Source: Chitinophaga filiformis (GTDB taxonomy: Bacteria; Bacteroidota; Bacteroidia; Chitinophagales; Chitinophagaceae). From it: DNA of 64,000 bases. Positions 37,325 to 45,372 of the stretch are shown piece by piece. Below the pieces are notes generated by a model, which was not told where the DNA came from, made no database searches, and saw only the letters and a program-made list of their open reading frames with translations. Position 1 is the first letter of the stretch, and every line of letters starts with the position of its first letter. The stretch spans positions 1,302,001 through 1,366,000 of the forward strand of contig NZ_CP095855.1 in NCBI RefSeq assembly GCF_023100805.1, in the 5' to 3' direction. A program made the translations under genes and the position numbers.

Positions 37325-38551
37325 CTATTTGACCTTATGCTCTACATCCGGAAGCAGACCCGTAAGCAAGCCTATCAGTGGCAGGTAAGCGCATACGTCA
37401 AATACATAAGCAATGCTGGTCCTGTCAGCCAGTTCTCCCAGCAATGCAGAACCGACACCACCCATACCAAATGCAAGTCCGAAGAACAATCCGGCGATCA
37501 TGCCCACTTTACCGGGTACCAGTTCCTGTGCATAAACAAGAATGGCAGAGAATGCGGATGAAAGGATCACGCCAATAAATACACTAAGTACGGATGTCCA
37601 GAACAGGTTAGCATGTGGTAATAAAAGCGAGAAAGGCGCTACACCAAGTATAGATATCCAGATCACGTATTTGCGGCCGATGCGGTCACCCACGGGGCCG
37701 CCGATAAAAGTACCTGCTGCAATGGCAAACAGGAAAATGAAAAGATAAACCTGCGCACTCTGTACAGATACATGGAATTTATCCATGAGATAGAATGTGT
37801 AATAGCTGGTCATACTGGCCATGTAGAAGTATTTCGAAAAGATCAGTACCAGCAATATGCCCAATGCAAAAACGACTTTGCCTCTGGGCAACTGTACGTA
37901 TGTTGAGGTATCTGCACCTTTCGCCTTACTACGGATGCGATGTGTATTCTTCTTGTACCACGATCCGATATTGATCATCACTACAATGGCGAGCAAAGCT
38001 GCCAGCGAGAACCAGCTGATGCTGGATTGTCCTTTTGGTACAATGATCATCGCTGCGAGCAATGGCCCCAGTGAGCTGCCGGCGTTTCCTCCCAACTGGA
38101 AAAGTGATTGCGCCATACCATGTTTTCCACCGGAAGCCATATAGGCCAGGCGTGAAGCCTCGGGATGGAAGATGGAAGAACCGACACCGACCAGTGCTAC
38201 AGACAGGAGTACCAGGTAAAAGTGGTGTGCCTGGGAAAGACTGATCAGTCCCAATAGGGTGAAGCCCATACCAATGGCAAGCGAATAGGGCTTTGGGTTC
38301 TTGTCTGTGTAATATCCTACCAGTGGTTGCAGCAGAGAGGCCGTTAGCTGATAGGTGAGCGTGATCAGCCCTATCTGGCTGAAAGAAAGCCGGAGGGAAT
38401 CTTTAACGATGGGATAGATAGCGGGTATCAGTGACTGTATGGTGTCATTGATCAGATGGGAGAAGCTAAGTGCCACCAGAATAGAGAATACTGTATTCTG
38501 CGCGGCCTGCTGTGCCTGCGCTTTTGCGGTTTCCTGTAATGTTTTTTCCAT
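37325..38551 (-). CDS. MFS transporter, fosmidomycin-resistance (Fsr) type
   Basis: A 408-residue inner-membrane protein with 12 predicted spans. SFSHLINDTIQSLIPAIYPIVKDSLRLSFSQIGLITL and LLQPLVGYYTDKNPKPYSLAIGM are typical of the Fsr subfamily; GSSIFHPEASRLAYMASGGKHGMAQSLFQLGGNAGSSLGPLL is the hallmark loop. Fsr pumps export fosmidomycin and other small molecules, but family members vary in substrate. The FadR-type regulator gene ends only 5 bp upstream on the same strand, so the two form an operon and the pump is probably induced through it. Confidence 0.9.
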   Translation of the reverse strand: MEKTLQETAKAQAQQAAQNTVFSILVALSFSHLINDTIQSLIPAIYPIVKDSLRLSFSQIGLITLTYQLTASLLQPLVGYYTDKNPKPYSLAIGMGFTLLGLISLSQAHHFYLVLLSVALVGVGSSIFHPEASRLAYMASGGKHGMAQSLFQLGGNAGSSLGPLLAAMIIVPKGQSSISWFSLAALLAIVVMINIGSWYKKNTHRIRSKAKGADTSTYVQLPRGKVVFALGILLVLIFSKYFYMASMTSYYTFYLMDKFHVSVQSAQVYLFIFLFAIAAGTFIGGPVGDRIGRKYVIWISILGVAPFSLLLPHANLFWTSVLSVFIGVILSSAFSAILVYAQELVPGKVGMIAGLFFGLAFGMGGVGSALLGELADRTSIAYVFDVCAYLPLIGLLTGLLPDVEHKVK

Positions 38552-38556
38552 GATAT

Positions 38557-39231
38557 TTACTTTGCTGGCTCGTCGTTATTATGTTGGGTAATACGTTGGG
38601 CCCATTGCCATGCTTTCTGGGCATCCCTGGCAATGATGGCGTTTAAAAGATGCTTATGCAAATGCTGGGTTTCTCTAAAGCTCTCAGCATTTTTGAACTG
38701 CGTTATAAAGTGATTTTTCAGGTGATGCGCCACTGTTTTATAGAGGTCGGTGAGGATGCTGTTGCCGGATGCTTCCGCGATGGTTACGTGGAAGCTGATA
38801 TCAGCCTCAATGGCGCCGGCTGTATCATCTGCAATACCCGCTTCCTTTCTCTTTTTCAGATAAGCCTCCATCTTTTCAATATCCTCCGCCGTTCTGTTGA
38901 ACGCGGCCTTTTGGGCTATCTTCATCTCCAGCAGCTGCCGTACTTCGTCCAGGTCGTCCACTGCAGCCCGCTTTATCCGTTGGGGGAATGGTTCTTCAAT
39001 ACCAGTACTGGCCTCCACGAAGGTGCCCAGTCCCTGTTGAACACGTAATACACCACTGTTGGCCAGAATGCGTACCGCCTCCCGTATGGACGACCGGCCC
39101 ACGCCATAGGTTTGCATTAAAGCCGGCTCTGTGGGTAATTTCTCGCCCGGTTTATAGACCCCCAGAGATATCTGCTCCTGTAAGCGCTGGGCCACTTCGT
39201 CGGCCAGGCTGTTTCTCTTAATAGACGTCAT
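38557..39231 (-). CDS. GntR/FadR-family transcriptional regulator
   Basis: A 224-residue regulator with an N-terminal GntR winged helix (GEKLPTEPALMQTYGVGRSSIREAVRILANSGVLRVQQGLGTFV) and a C-terminal FCD ligand-binding domain (DDLDEVRQLLEMKIAQKAAFNRT; ADISFHVTIAEASGNSILTDLYKTV, with metal-binding D and H positions; HLHKHLLNAIIARD). FCD members usually bind a carboxylate. A palindrome between its -7 element and start codon suggests autorepression. It is the first gene of an operon with the MFS pump. Confidence 0.92.
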   Translation of the reverse strand: MTSIKRNSLADEVAQRLQEQISLGVYKPGEKLPTEPALMQTYGVGRSSIREAVRILANSGVLRVQQGLGTFVEASTGIEEPFPQRIKRAAVDDLDEVRQLLEMKIAQKAAFNRTAEDIEKMEAYLKKRKEAGIADDTAGAIEADISFHVTIAEASGNSILTDLYKTVAHHLKNHFITQFKNAESFRETQHLHKHLLNAIIARDAQKAWQWAQRITQHNNDEPAK

Positions 39232-39236
39232 AAGTT

Positions 39237-39267
39237 AATCATCATATCATCTGATGATTCAAAGGTA
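39237..39267 (-). promoter_or_regulatory. Candidate GntR operator overlapping the transcription start
   Basis: Inverted repeat AATCATCA-N7-TGATGATT at 39237-39259, containing also the tighter palindrome ATCATCTGATGAT. On the minus strand it directly follows a TACCTTTG -7 element (39260-39267) and ends 6 bp before the regulator's start codon, so a bound protein would cover the transcription start. Autoregulation is inferred from position and symmetry. Confidence 0.55.
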
Positions 39268-39388
39268 CGGGAATCTCCCCGTTTCCTCACACCTTTTTTT
39301 ATTTATCTTTGCGCCTCTTATAAGAAATGAGCTATAAAACGTGCAACTTTGTAAGGGGTTCCACCAGACTTTAAAACAAGACTAACAA

Positions 39389-40039
39389 ATGAAAGCATTT
39401 AACTTTTTTATTCTATATCGTCTGCCATTGGGTATTATCTTCCTGTTAGGTGGTGTTGCACTGGGTATTACTGTCGGTTGGTGGGAAGCTACTATTCTCC
39501 TCCTGATCGGCGTGGTTTGCCTTGTTACACATTTCATGTTCGGCCCTATGAGGCTGGTACAGGAAGCGGTGGAAGCTGGTGATATTGAAAAGGCGATGGG
39601 AATGATGAACAAGATCGCTTTCCCTAAACTGCTGTATAAACCGATCCGCTCTGTTTACTATTTCATGCAGAGTAATATGGCGATGTACAATAAAGACCTG
39701 GATAAAGCGGAAGCAACTATCCGTCAGAGTATCAAATCCGGTAGTCCGATGAAGGAATACGAAGGCATGCAATACTTTCAGCTGGGTACCATCGCTTACC
39801 AGAAAAACGATATGAAGGAAGCCGACCAGAACCTGAAGAAAGCGGTTAGAATGGGGCTGCCTGACAAAGAAAACACTGCTGCCGCACTGCTGACACTCGC
39901 TTCCATTGCGATGAGCCGCAGGGACTTCAAAACGGCAAAAGATTACTTCCGCAGGGCGAAGGCACAAAAGCCTACCACCGCGCAGATAGTAAGCCAGATA
40001 AAAGAAATGGATAAATACATCTCCCGCATGCCCGGTTGA
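39389..40039 (+). CDS. Membrane-anchored TPR protein
   Basis: A 216-residue protein with two N-terminal membrane spans (FFILYRLPLGIIFLLGGVALGITVGWW; ATILLLIGVVCLVTHFMF) followed by about three tetratricopeptide-like helical repeats (LDKAEATIRQSIKSGSPMKEYEGMQYFQLGTIAYQKNDMKEADQNLKKAVRMG; AAALLTLASIAMSRRDFKTAKDYFRRAKAQ). The TPR part faces the cytoplasm if the two spans form a hairpin. A -7-like TATCTTTG at 39304-39311 may drive it. Protein-protein scaffold role presumed; partner unknown. Confidence 0.8.
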   Translation: MKAFNFFILYRLPLGIIFLLGGVALGITVGWWEATILLLIGVVCLVTHFMFGPMRLVQEAVEAGDIEKAMGMMNKIAFPKLLYKPIRSVYYFMQSNMAMYNKDLDKAEATIRQSIKSGSPMKEYEGMQYFQLGTIAYQKNDMKEADQNLKKAVRMGLPDKENTAAALLTLASIAMSRRDFKTAKDYFRRAKAQKPTTAQIVSQIKEMDKYISRMPG

Positions 40040-40057
40040 TGGACCTGCTTATATGAG

Positions 40058-40091
40058 AAAGGCGTCCTGTTACAAGCAGGGCGCCTTTTTT
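40058..40091 (+). terminator. Terminator of the TPR gene
   Basis: Stem AAAGGCGTCCTG / CAGGGCGCCTTT (one G-T pair) with a 7-nt loop and a T-rich tail, about 19 bp after the stop. Confidence 0.88.
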
Positions 40092-40179
40092 ATTGCCTTA
40101 ATTATTTGTATCTATGATACAATATTAAAATATGTAATAATCAATTAAACCTTATTTTTGTCCAAAACACAGTCATCCT

Positions 40180-40755
40180 ATGTTCGGTTTGTTCAGTTTT
40201 GACCAGATTCTGGCTATTACCTTCACTCTTTTCGCTGTTATTGATATTGTAGGGTCTATTCCCGTACTGATCTCCCTGAAGGAAAAGCTGGGCCATATCG
40301 ACTCAGGAAAGGCTACCATTGCCTCAGGCTTCCTGATGATCCTGTTCCTGCTTGTCGGAGAGCCATTCCTGAACCTGCTGAGCGTGGATGTTCACTCCTT
40401 TGCGGTGGCTGGTTCAATTGTGATCTTCGTGATAGGTCTGGAAATGATCCTGGGGGTGGAGTTTTTCAAAAGTGAGAAAGATACTAAGACAGGCAGCCTG
40501 ATACCAATCGCATTCCCGCTGATAGCCGGTTCAGGTACCCTGACCACCATTATGTCGCTCAAAGCCAACTACGAGGAAACGAATATCCTGGCGGGCATCC
40601 TTCTGAACCTGGTGATCATCTATGTTGTATTGCGCTCTCTGAGCTGGATAGAACGCATCCTGGGTAAAGCGGGACTAATGGTAGTACGTAAGTTCTTTGG
40701 CGTGATCCTGCTGGCCATTGCCGTGAAGATATTCAAGAGCAACCTGAATATGTGA
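40180..40755 (+). CDS. MarC family integral membrane protein
   Basis: A 191-residue membrane protein with six predicted spans. The pattern FSFDQILAITFTLFAVIDIVGSIPVLISL, FLLVGEPFLNLLSVDVHSFAVAGSIVIFVIGLEMILG and IPIAFPLIAGSGTLTTIMSL is that of the MarC/UPF0056 family. Function remains unproven; the early link to multiple antibiotic resistance was not confirmed. A -7-like TATTTTTG lies at 40153-40160. Confidence 0.88.
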   Translation: MFGLFSFDQILAITFTLFAVIDIVGSIPVLISLKEKLGHIDSGKATIASGFLMILFLLVGEPFLNLLSVDVHSFAVAGSIVIFVIGLEMILGVEFFKSEKDTKTGSLIPIAFPLIAGSGTLTTIMSLKANYEETNILAGILLNLVIIYVVLRSLSWIERILGKAGLMVVRKFFGVILLAIAVKIFKSNLNM

Positions 40756-40776
40756 TTGAAAATAAGTAGAGGGGCT

Positions 40777-40808
40777 TTTGTAATTGATCGCTAAATACAT
40801 TAGTTTTG
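40777..40808 (+). promoter_or_regulatory. Promoter of tRNA-Arg(CCG), Bacteroidota type
   Basis: TTTG at 40777-40780 and TAGTTTTG at 40801-40808 with a 20-bp spacer, matching the TTTG-N20-TAnnTTTG consensus. The predicted start is about 25-30 bp before the tRNA 5' end. Confidence 0.7.
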
Positions 40809-40839
40809 CCTTCCTTTCCTGGTGAACAGGATGGCTTCC

Positions 40840-40911
40840 GGCCTCGTAGTACAATGGATAGTATAAGAGTTTCCGAAGCTCCAGATACAGGTTCGATTCC
40901 TGTCGAGGCTA
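40840..40911 (+). tRNA. tRNA-Arg (anticodon CCG)
   Basis: 72 nt forming a cloverleaf: acceptor GGCCTCG / CGAGGCT, D arm GTAC / GTAT, anticodon loop TTCCGAA with anticodon CCG, T arm ACAGG-TTCGATT-CCTGT, discriminator A, no encoded CCA. The outermost pair of the anticodon stem is an A-C mismatch. It reads CGG codons. Confidence 0.94.
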
Positions 40912-40914
40912 CAA

Positions 40915-40951
40915 AAACAGCCAGTTTCGATTTCCGGAACTGGCTGTTTGC
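40915..40951 (+). terminator. Terminator of tRNA-Arg(CCG)
   Basis: AACAGCCAGTT / AACTGGCTGTT inverted repeat directly after the tRNA, ending in TTTGC. It may also serve the minus-strand GT2 gene. Confidence 0.82.
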
Positions 40952-41030
40952 TTATATGGTGTCTTGAATCTATTTCTTTGCTTACTTTCTTTTTGCCTCT
41001 AAACCCAACATGCTGTACATCCTCCTGCAA

Positions 41031-41945
41031 CTACGCGTGTGGCCTCATTTTAAAAAACATCTTCACACAAAAAAGGAACTTTCTGAATGCATTGCGTTTC
41101 TTCATTCCCAGGAAATAACGCTGGTGTTTGAAGAATAATCGCATGCGTTTGAAGTTGTTCGGAAGAGAATAACTTTCATAGCTATCATACAGCTCCTGGA
41201 AGATCTTTCTTTCCTTTTCCAATGCCGCCGGGCATGCATCGCGGAACAGGCGGAATATTGTCCTCGTATCCTGCAGCTTTGCTTTCAGGTCAAATTTTTT
41301 GCCGGTAATATTGGAGTGATGCTGCCTCCATTGTACAAACGCAGTATTGATGTATTGTACCTCGCCATAGAGTGTAGCAAAGAATGGCAGCCAGAGGTCA
41401 TAAGCTGCCTCTTTGGGATATGGCATGGCTGCAACTGCGATAGCCCTTTTCATGACAAGGGAATGGCCTGCTACACAATTGTCAGTGGCGAAATAAAGAC
41501 AACTATCAAAGGGCGTCTGGTGCTTAAGATCGGAATGTTTCCACAGGGGCTGAAGGTCTTCTGAAACCAGCTGTGAATCGCTGTAGATCATAGGATGATC
41601 TCCTATGGCATTCATTAACACTGCTGTTTTTTCGGGCGCCCATATGTCGTCCTGGTCGGAAAAGGAAATGAACTTTCCTGTGGCCAGGCTGACCGCTTTT
41701 TCAAAGTTCCTCGTATAACCAAGGTTGGAGGTATTGCGGAATACACGGATATGACTATGCTGTGCCGCATATCGTTCCAGGAGCTCAAAAGTATTGTCCT
41801 TACTGCAGTCATCAACTGCTACAATTTCGATATTGGGATAGGTCTGCGCGAGCAGCGAATCCATTTGTGCTTCCAGGAATTTCGCGCCATTATAGGTTGC
41901 CATCACTATCGATACAAGAGGAAGCTGTTTTATTTCGCCAGACAT
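41031..41945 (-). CDS. Glycosyltransferase family 2 (rhamnosyltransferase-like)
   Basis: A 304-residue GT-A glycosyltransferase. VSIVMATYNGAKFLEAQMDSLLAQTYPNIEIVAVDDCSKDNTFE is the GT2 nucleotide-binding opening; KFISFSDQDDIWAPEKTAVL carries the D-x-D metal site in the DQDD form typical of WbbL/RfbN-like rhamnosyltransferases. It stands alone, away from the main polysaccharide locus. Acceptor unknown. Confidence 0.87.
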   Translation of the reverse strand: MSGEIKQLPLVSIVMATYNGAKFLEAQMDSLLAQTYPNIEIVAVDDCSKDNTFELLERYAAQHSHIRVFRNTSNLGYTRNFEKAVSLATGKFISFSDQDDIWAPEKTAVLMNAIGDHPMIYSDSQLVSEDLQPLWKHSDLKHQTPFDSCLYFATDNCVAGHSLVMKRAIAVAAMPYPKEAAYDLWLPFFATLYGEVQYINTAFVQWRQHHSNITGKKFDLKAKLQDTRTIFRLFRDACPAALEKERKIFQELYDSYESYSLPNNFKRMRLFFKHQRYFLGMKKRNAFRKFLFCVKMFFKMRPHA

Positions 41946-42076
41946 AGAAATAGAATAAGAAAAATACTGTTTAGAAAGCCGTTATCCGGTTCAGCGGCGT
42001 AAAAGTATTGATATTATTCATATTTGCATAGAAAACAGCCTGGTTGGGGCGGTCTCGTCTGTATTGCAATAAAAAA

Positions 42077-42108
42077 GGCACTGATGATACTTTAATATCA
42101 TCAGCGCC
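42077..42108 (-). terminator. Terminator of the SRPBCC gene
   Basis: On the minus strand, stem GGCGCTGATGATA / TATCATCAGTGCC (one mismatch) with a 6-nt loop, followed by T6, about 20 bp beyond the stop. Confidence 0.85.
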
Positions 42109-42126
42109 CCTATTCAGTCCGTCAAA

Positions 42127-42666
42127 TTACTTCTCTAAATTCGATTTCAGGTTGTTAAGCCCCGTCTGCAGATCATCTCCGATCATTTTCTCAAAATCCA
42201 TGAACAACAACATCAGGTTCATGGGATAATTCATATGCCCGTCGAAACCCCATCTTACCTTGGTTGTTGTGGGAGAAACGGCTTCGGTCTGCATATAAGC
42301 CTGTTCGGTAGATTCAAAGGGCTTAATGAATCGTAATTCAAAGTCAACCCTTTCGCCTTCATTGATTTTTTTGATTTCCTGTTCGCCTTTACCTACATCT
42401 TTTTTCTCGCTGTCCCAGGCGGAAATAAAACCAACAGTGCCATCTGTACCTGTGTAGGTCTTTTTCATTGCCGGGTCCATCATGGCCCATTTGCTGTAGT
42501 TGTCCTGGTTTTTCAGGAGTTTGATGTAATCAAAAACCTCCTGTTTTGGTTTATTGATCACAATTTCCCGTTCAACACCATAGCGCTTTTTAGTAAAAGC
42601 AGCGAGTATCAATACAATAGCGACTAGTACGACGATAACAAGCAGGATCTTCTTTAATGCTTTCAT
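42127..42666 (-). CDS. Membrane-anchored SRPBCC (START-like) protein
   Basis: A 179-residue protein with one N-terminal membrane segment (ILLVIVVLVAIVLILAAF) and a SRPBCC / polyketide-cyclase-like domain: VEREIVINKPKQEVFDYIKLLKNQDNYSKWAMMDP, GTVGFISAWDSEKKDVGKGEQEI, TTTKVRWGFDGHMNYPMNLMLLFMDFEKMIGDDLQTGLNNLK. This fold binds hydrophobic ligands. Function unknown; the gene is monocistronic. Confidence 0.82.
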   Translation of the reverse strand: MKALKKILLVIVVLVAIVLILAAFTKKRYGVEREIVINKPKQEVFDYIKLLKNQDNYSKWAMMDPAMKKTYTGTDGTVGFISAWDSEKKDVGKGEQEIKKINEGERVDFELRFIKPFESTEQAYMQTEAVSPTTTKVRWGFDGHMNYPMNLMLLFMDFEKMIGDDLQTGLNNLKSNLEK

Positions 42667-42750
42667 GTGTGTAGGTTTAAGTTACGTGAAATGGTTTTCA
42701 GGTCTTTTTTGATTTGTATCAACAATGTAAAATAGGAATTGTTCTTGTCT

Positions 42751-43170
42751 CTAATCATCGTCCTGCCATGTCATGCACGTGATAGTATACAGATATGTGG
42801 CACAGACAGCTTGCCCATGCTGTCTTGCAGGTTTCCAACCCCTCATTTTCATGAACTCGTTGCAAAGCACATTCCGCAGGCTGGCTGGGATCCGGTCGTC
42901 CGTAATAACAACATTCGTTACAATGCCCTGTCGATTGATATAAAGTGTTGCTCCCCGGAAACTCGTTATCGGATATTCGTGTACCTTCTTATAATAGGCA
43001 GATATCAGTGGGATGATTTTCCTGATCCCATACTTCATAATGCCCTCATCTCCACCAGGATATGCAGGAGGAACCTCGGTAACACTATAATAAGTAGTAC
43101 ACCGGGACTGGGAGAACGCGGTTATTTGAAGTCCGGATAGCAGTAAACAGGCGGCAAGTAATGATTTCAT
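42751..43170 (-). CDS. Exported TonB-C-terminal-like protein
   Basis: A 139-residue exported protein: signal peptide LLAACLLLSGLQITAFSQ, then a domain with the TonB C-terminal pattern VPPAYPGGDEGIMKYG ... GATLYINRQGIVTNVVITDDRIPASLRNVLCNEFMKMRGWKPARQHGQAV. There is no membrane anchor or proline-rich linker, so it is a stand-alone periplasmic module rather than a full TonB. The ATG at 43170 is chosen because it starts the signal peptide. It is divergent from the MksF operon. Confidence 0.75.
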   Translation of the reverse strand: MKSLLAACLLLSGLQITAFSQSRCTTYYSVTEVPPAYPGGDEGIMKYGIRKIIPLISAYYKKVHEYPITSFRGATLYINRQGIVTNVVITDDRIPASLRNVLCNEFMKMRGWKPARQHGQAVCATYLYTITCMTWQDDD

Positions 43171-43264
43171 AGTCAGCGGATACGCCAAATTACGACTTTC
43201 CATTATCCACATCCGTTCTCAAATCCATTTTTTTTCTCCAACTTACAGGCCTTTGGGGATTTTT

Positions 43265-44734
43265 ATGAATAAAGACGATCTATATTGGTTAATATCCACC
43301 TCGCCAGCTATACAGATGTTGCGGCTGCGTAATACGCACTGGATCTTACCCTTCTTATATGGTGTTTTTAAAGAGGAGAACAGATTTTCTATTTCTGAGG
43401 TCCAGCTGGTACGCCTGCTGGCCGAGACCCTGAGCCAACAGGATGATGGAACTGAAGACCTGGAAGAAGCAAAGATCAACTTTGGAGAAGATGAGGAAAC
43501 CCGCAGCCGTAAATATATCCTGAACTGGGTACAGAAAAGGCTACTGCAGGACCTCCCGGATGCAGAAGGAAATACCCAGTACCAGCTCAGCGCCTACACC
43601 GAGAAGGTATTCCAGTGGATGCAGACCTTACAACTACGCCAGCACGTAGGAACGGAAAGCCGTTTTAAGCTGTTATTCAATTCCTTACGGGATATTGTAG
43701 AGAATACAGAAGACGACAGGGCCAAGAAACTTGAAATACTGAAAAACAAACGGGCTGATATCGATAAGGAGATCAAAGCCCTGGAACTGGGTATCGTGCC
43801 GGACAGGTACAACAATGCCCAGGTGGAAGAGCGACTGGAACTGTTTACACGCCTGTGTTACGAATTGATCAGCGATTTCAGAGAGGTGGAAGACAATTTC
43901 AAGGCCATTCATCGTACCATCGTAGAGCAGCACACAAAGGCAGAGCAGAGCAAAGGTGCCATTATAGGGTTTGCCTTTGAAGCGTACGACTCCCTGCGCA
44001 ATAGTAACCAGGGAAAGAGTTTCTATGCTTTCTGGGACTTCCTGATCTCCCGGGCAGGCCAGGAAGAATGGCGACAGCTCACAGACCAGCTGCTGCATAC
44101 CATGGCGGAAAGAAAGATTGGCGGCGATGAACAGTTCCTGCAGAATATCAAGTCCATGCTGCTACAGCAGGGAAAAACCGTATATGACGCCAACGATAAA
44201 ATGGCCGAAAAGCTCAGCCGCATTATATCTGAGAAAGAAATAGCCAGGCATAGACGCCTGCGCAAGCAGATCAACAACATCAAGGAATTTGTCTTCGACC
44301 TGATAGAGGAAGATGACAATATTGATTGTGGCATAACCTTGGATGATAGTGTGGGCATCAGGATGGTAATGGAAAAGAAACTGGCGCTGGAACAAAAGAG
44401 GACAACTGTAGAAGTGAAACAGCCGGCCAATGCCACCGAACAGATAGAGGATATCACAAGGTTCAGCAGGTTACTGAATACATCCTTTATCAACCGTAAA
44501 CAGCTATGGGAGAAAGTGGAGCATGCATTGAAAGATAAGCAGACGGCTACGTTGAAAGAAGTGCTGGAACATTCCCCCCTGGAGAATGGCCTGGCAGAGA
44601 TCATCAGTTATTATGATTTCCTGCGTGAGAAATCCAGCCGTGCATATATCGTGAAAAATACGACAGAACTGATCCCGCTAAATGCGGAGCAGACAAAATT
44701 TGTAGAAGTTCCCTATTTATTATTTGGTAAATAA
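43265..44734 (+). CDS. MksF / JetA-like SMC-complex kleisin subunit
   Basis: A 489-residue cytosolic protein matching the DUF3375/JetA (MksF) family. The N-terminal winged-helix part (MLRLRNTHWILPFLYGVFKEENRFSISEVQLVRLLAETL) is diagnostic; the middle is helical and coiled (residues about 140-200); the C-terminal part has the conserved ISRLLNTSF-like helix. MksF is the kleisin that bridges the two heads of the SMC dimer. ATG at 43265 is preferred, although a TTG at 43253 is in frame; GGGG lies between them. The MksE gene begins 16 bp after its stop and MksB 29 bp after that, so the three form one operon. Confidence 0.85.
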   Translation: MNKDDLYWLISTSPAIQMLRLRNTHWILPFLYGVFKEENRFSISEVQLVRLLAETLSQQDDGTEDLEEAKINFGEDEETRSRKYILNWVQKRLLQDLPDAEGNTQYQLSAYTEKVFQWMQTLQLRQHVGTESRFKLLFNSLRDIVENTEDDRAKKLEILKNKRADIDKEIKALELGIVPDRYNNAQVEERLELFTRLCYELISDFREVEDNFKAIHRTIVEQHTKAEQSKGAIIGFAFEAYDSLRNSNQGKSFYAFWDFLISRAGQEEWRQLTDQLLHTMAERKIGGDEQFLQNIKSMLLQQGKTVYDANDKMAEKLSRIISEKEIARHRRLRKQINNIKEFVFDLIEEDDNIDCGITLDDSVGIRMVMEKKLALEQKRTTVEVKQPANATEQIEDITRFSRLLNTSFINRKQLWEKVEHALKDKQTATLKEVLEHSPLENGLAEIISYYDFLREKSSRAYIVKNTTELIPLNAEQTKFVEVPYLLFGK

Positions 44735-44749
44735 CAGAGCGGATTTATT

Positions 44750-45343
44750 ATGAGCACATCGAAAATATTACCTTATGCATCAGTAGTGGTAAAGCTGCTG
44801 AAAGGCCCGGTGGAATACGTGGAGAAAGGCGCCTGGGAAAAATTACTGCAATACAAGGTTGAACTGACCGGCTTCCTGCAACAACTGGGGTTGCTCCTCG
44901 TACTGGATGAACAGGATGGCTACGCTTTTGTGAAACATGCACTTTCGGAAGATGACGAAGCATACGTTAGCTGGACACAAAGACGTTCTTTCAGCTACGA
45001 GGAAAGTATCATGCTCGTATTACTGCGGGAAATGATGGCTGAATTCGAGATCAGCGAATCAGCTTCCCGGGAGCTCATCAAGAAACGTCGGGAAATAAAA
45101 GAATATGCGGAGCTTTTCTTCAAGGAAGGCGCCAGCCGTATCAAATTTCTCAAAGAAATAGACAGGTTAATAGATAAAGTAGAAGAAAGCGGGTTCCTTC
45201 ATAAAATGGAAAACCACGAAGTAATAGACGAACAGAAATTCAGGATCAGAAAGATCATCAAAGCAAAAGTGGACAGTGAAGCGCTGGAGAATTTTCAGCA
45301 GCAGCTGATGGCACATGCCGGAGGCGTTGTAGCCGCTGAATAA
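44750..45343 (+). CDS. MksE / JetB-like (DUF4194) subunit
   Basis: A 197-residue cytosolic protein of the DUF4194/JetB (MksE) family, the KITE-like winged-helix partner of the kleisin. Pattern: LLKGPVEYVEKGAWEKLLQYKVELTGFLQQLGLLLVLDEQDGYAFV followed by SYEESIMLVLLREMMAEFE, and a C-terminal helix region (RIKFLKEIDRLIDKVEESGFL). Its size and its place between MksF and MksB match the canonical order of Mks and Wadjet operons. Confidence 0.85.
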   Translation: MSTSKILPYASVVVKLLKGPVEYVEKGAWEKLLQYKVELTGFLQQLGLLLVLDEQDGYAFVKHALSEDDEAYVSWTQRRSFSYEESIMLVLLREMMAEFEISESASRELIKKRREIKEYAELFFKEGASRIKFLKEIDRLIDKVEESGFLHKMENHEVIDEQKFRIRKIIKAKVDSEALENFQQQLMAHAGGVVAAE

Positions 45344-45372
45344 TATACCTGTAAAAACCTTTTATTAGCACA

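Noticed and set aside
37166..37561. 131-codon plus-strand open frame overlapping the MFS gene
   Set aside because: Mostly antisense to the clearly coding Fsr-type gene, without ribosome binding site or recognisable domain.
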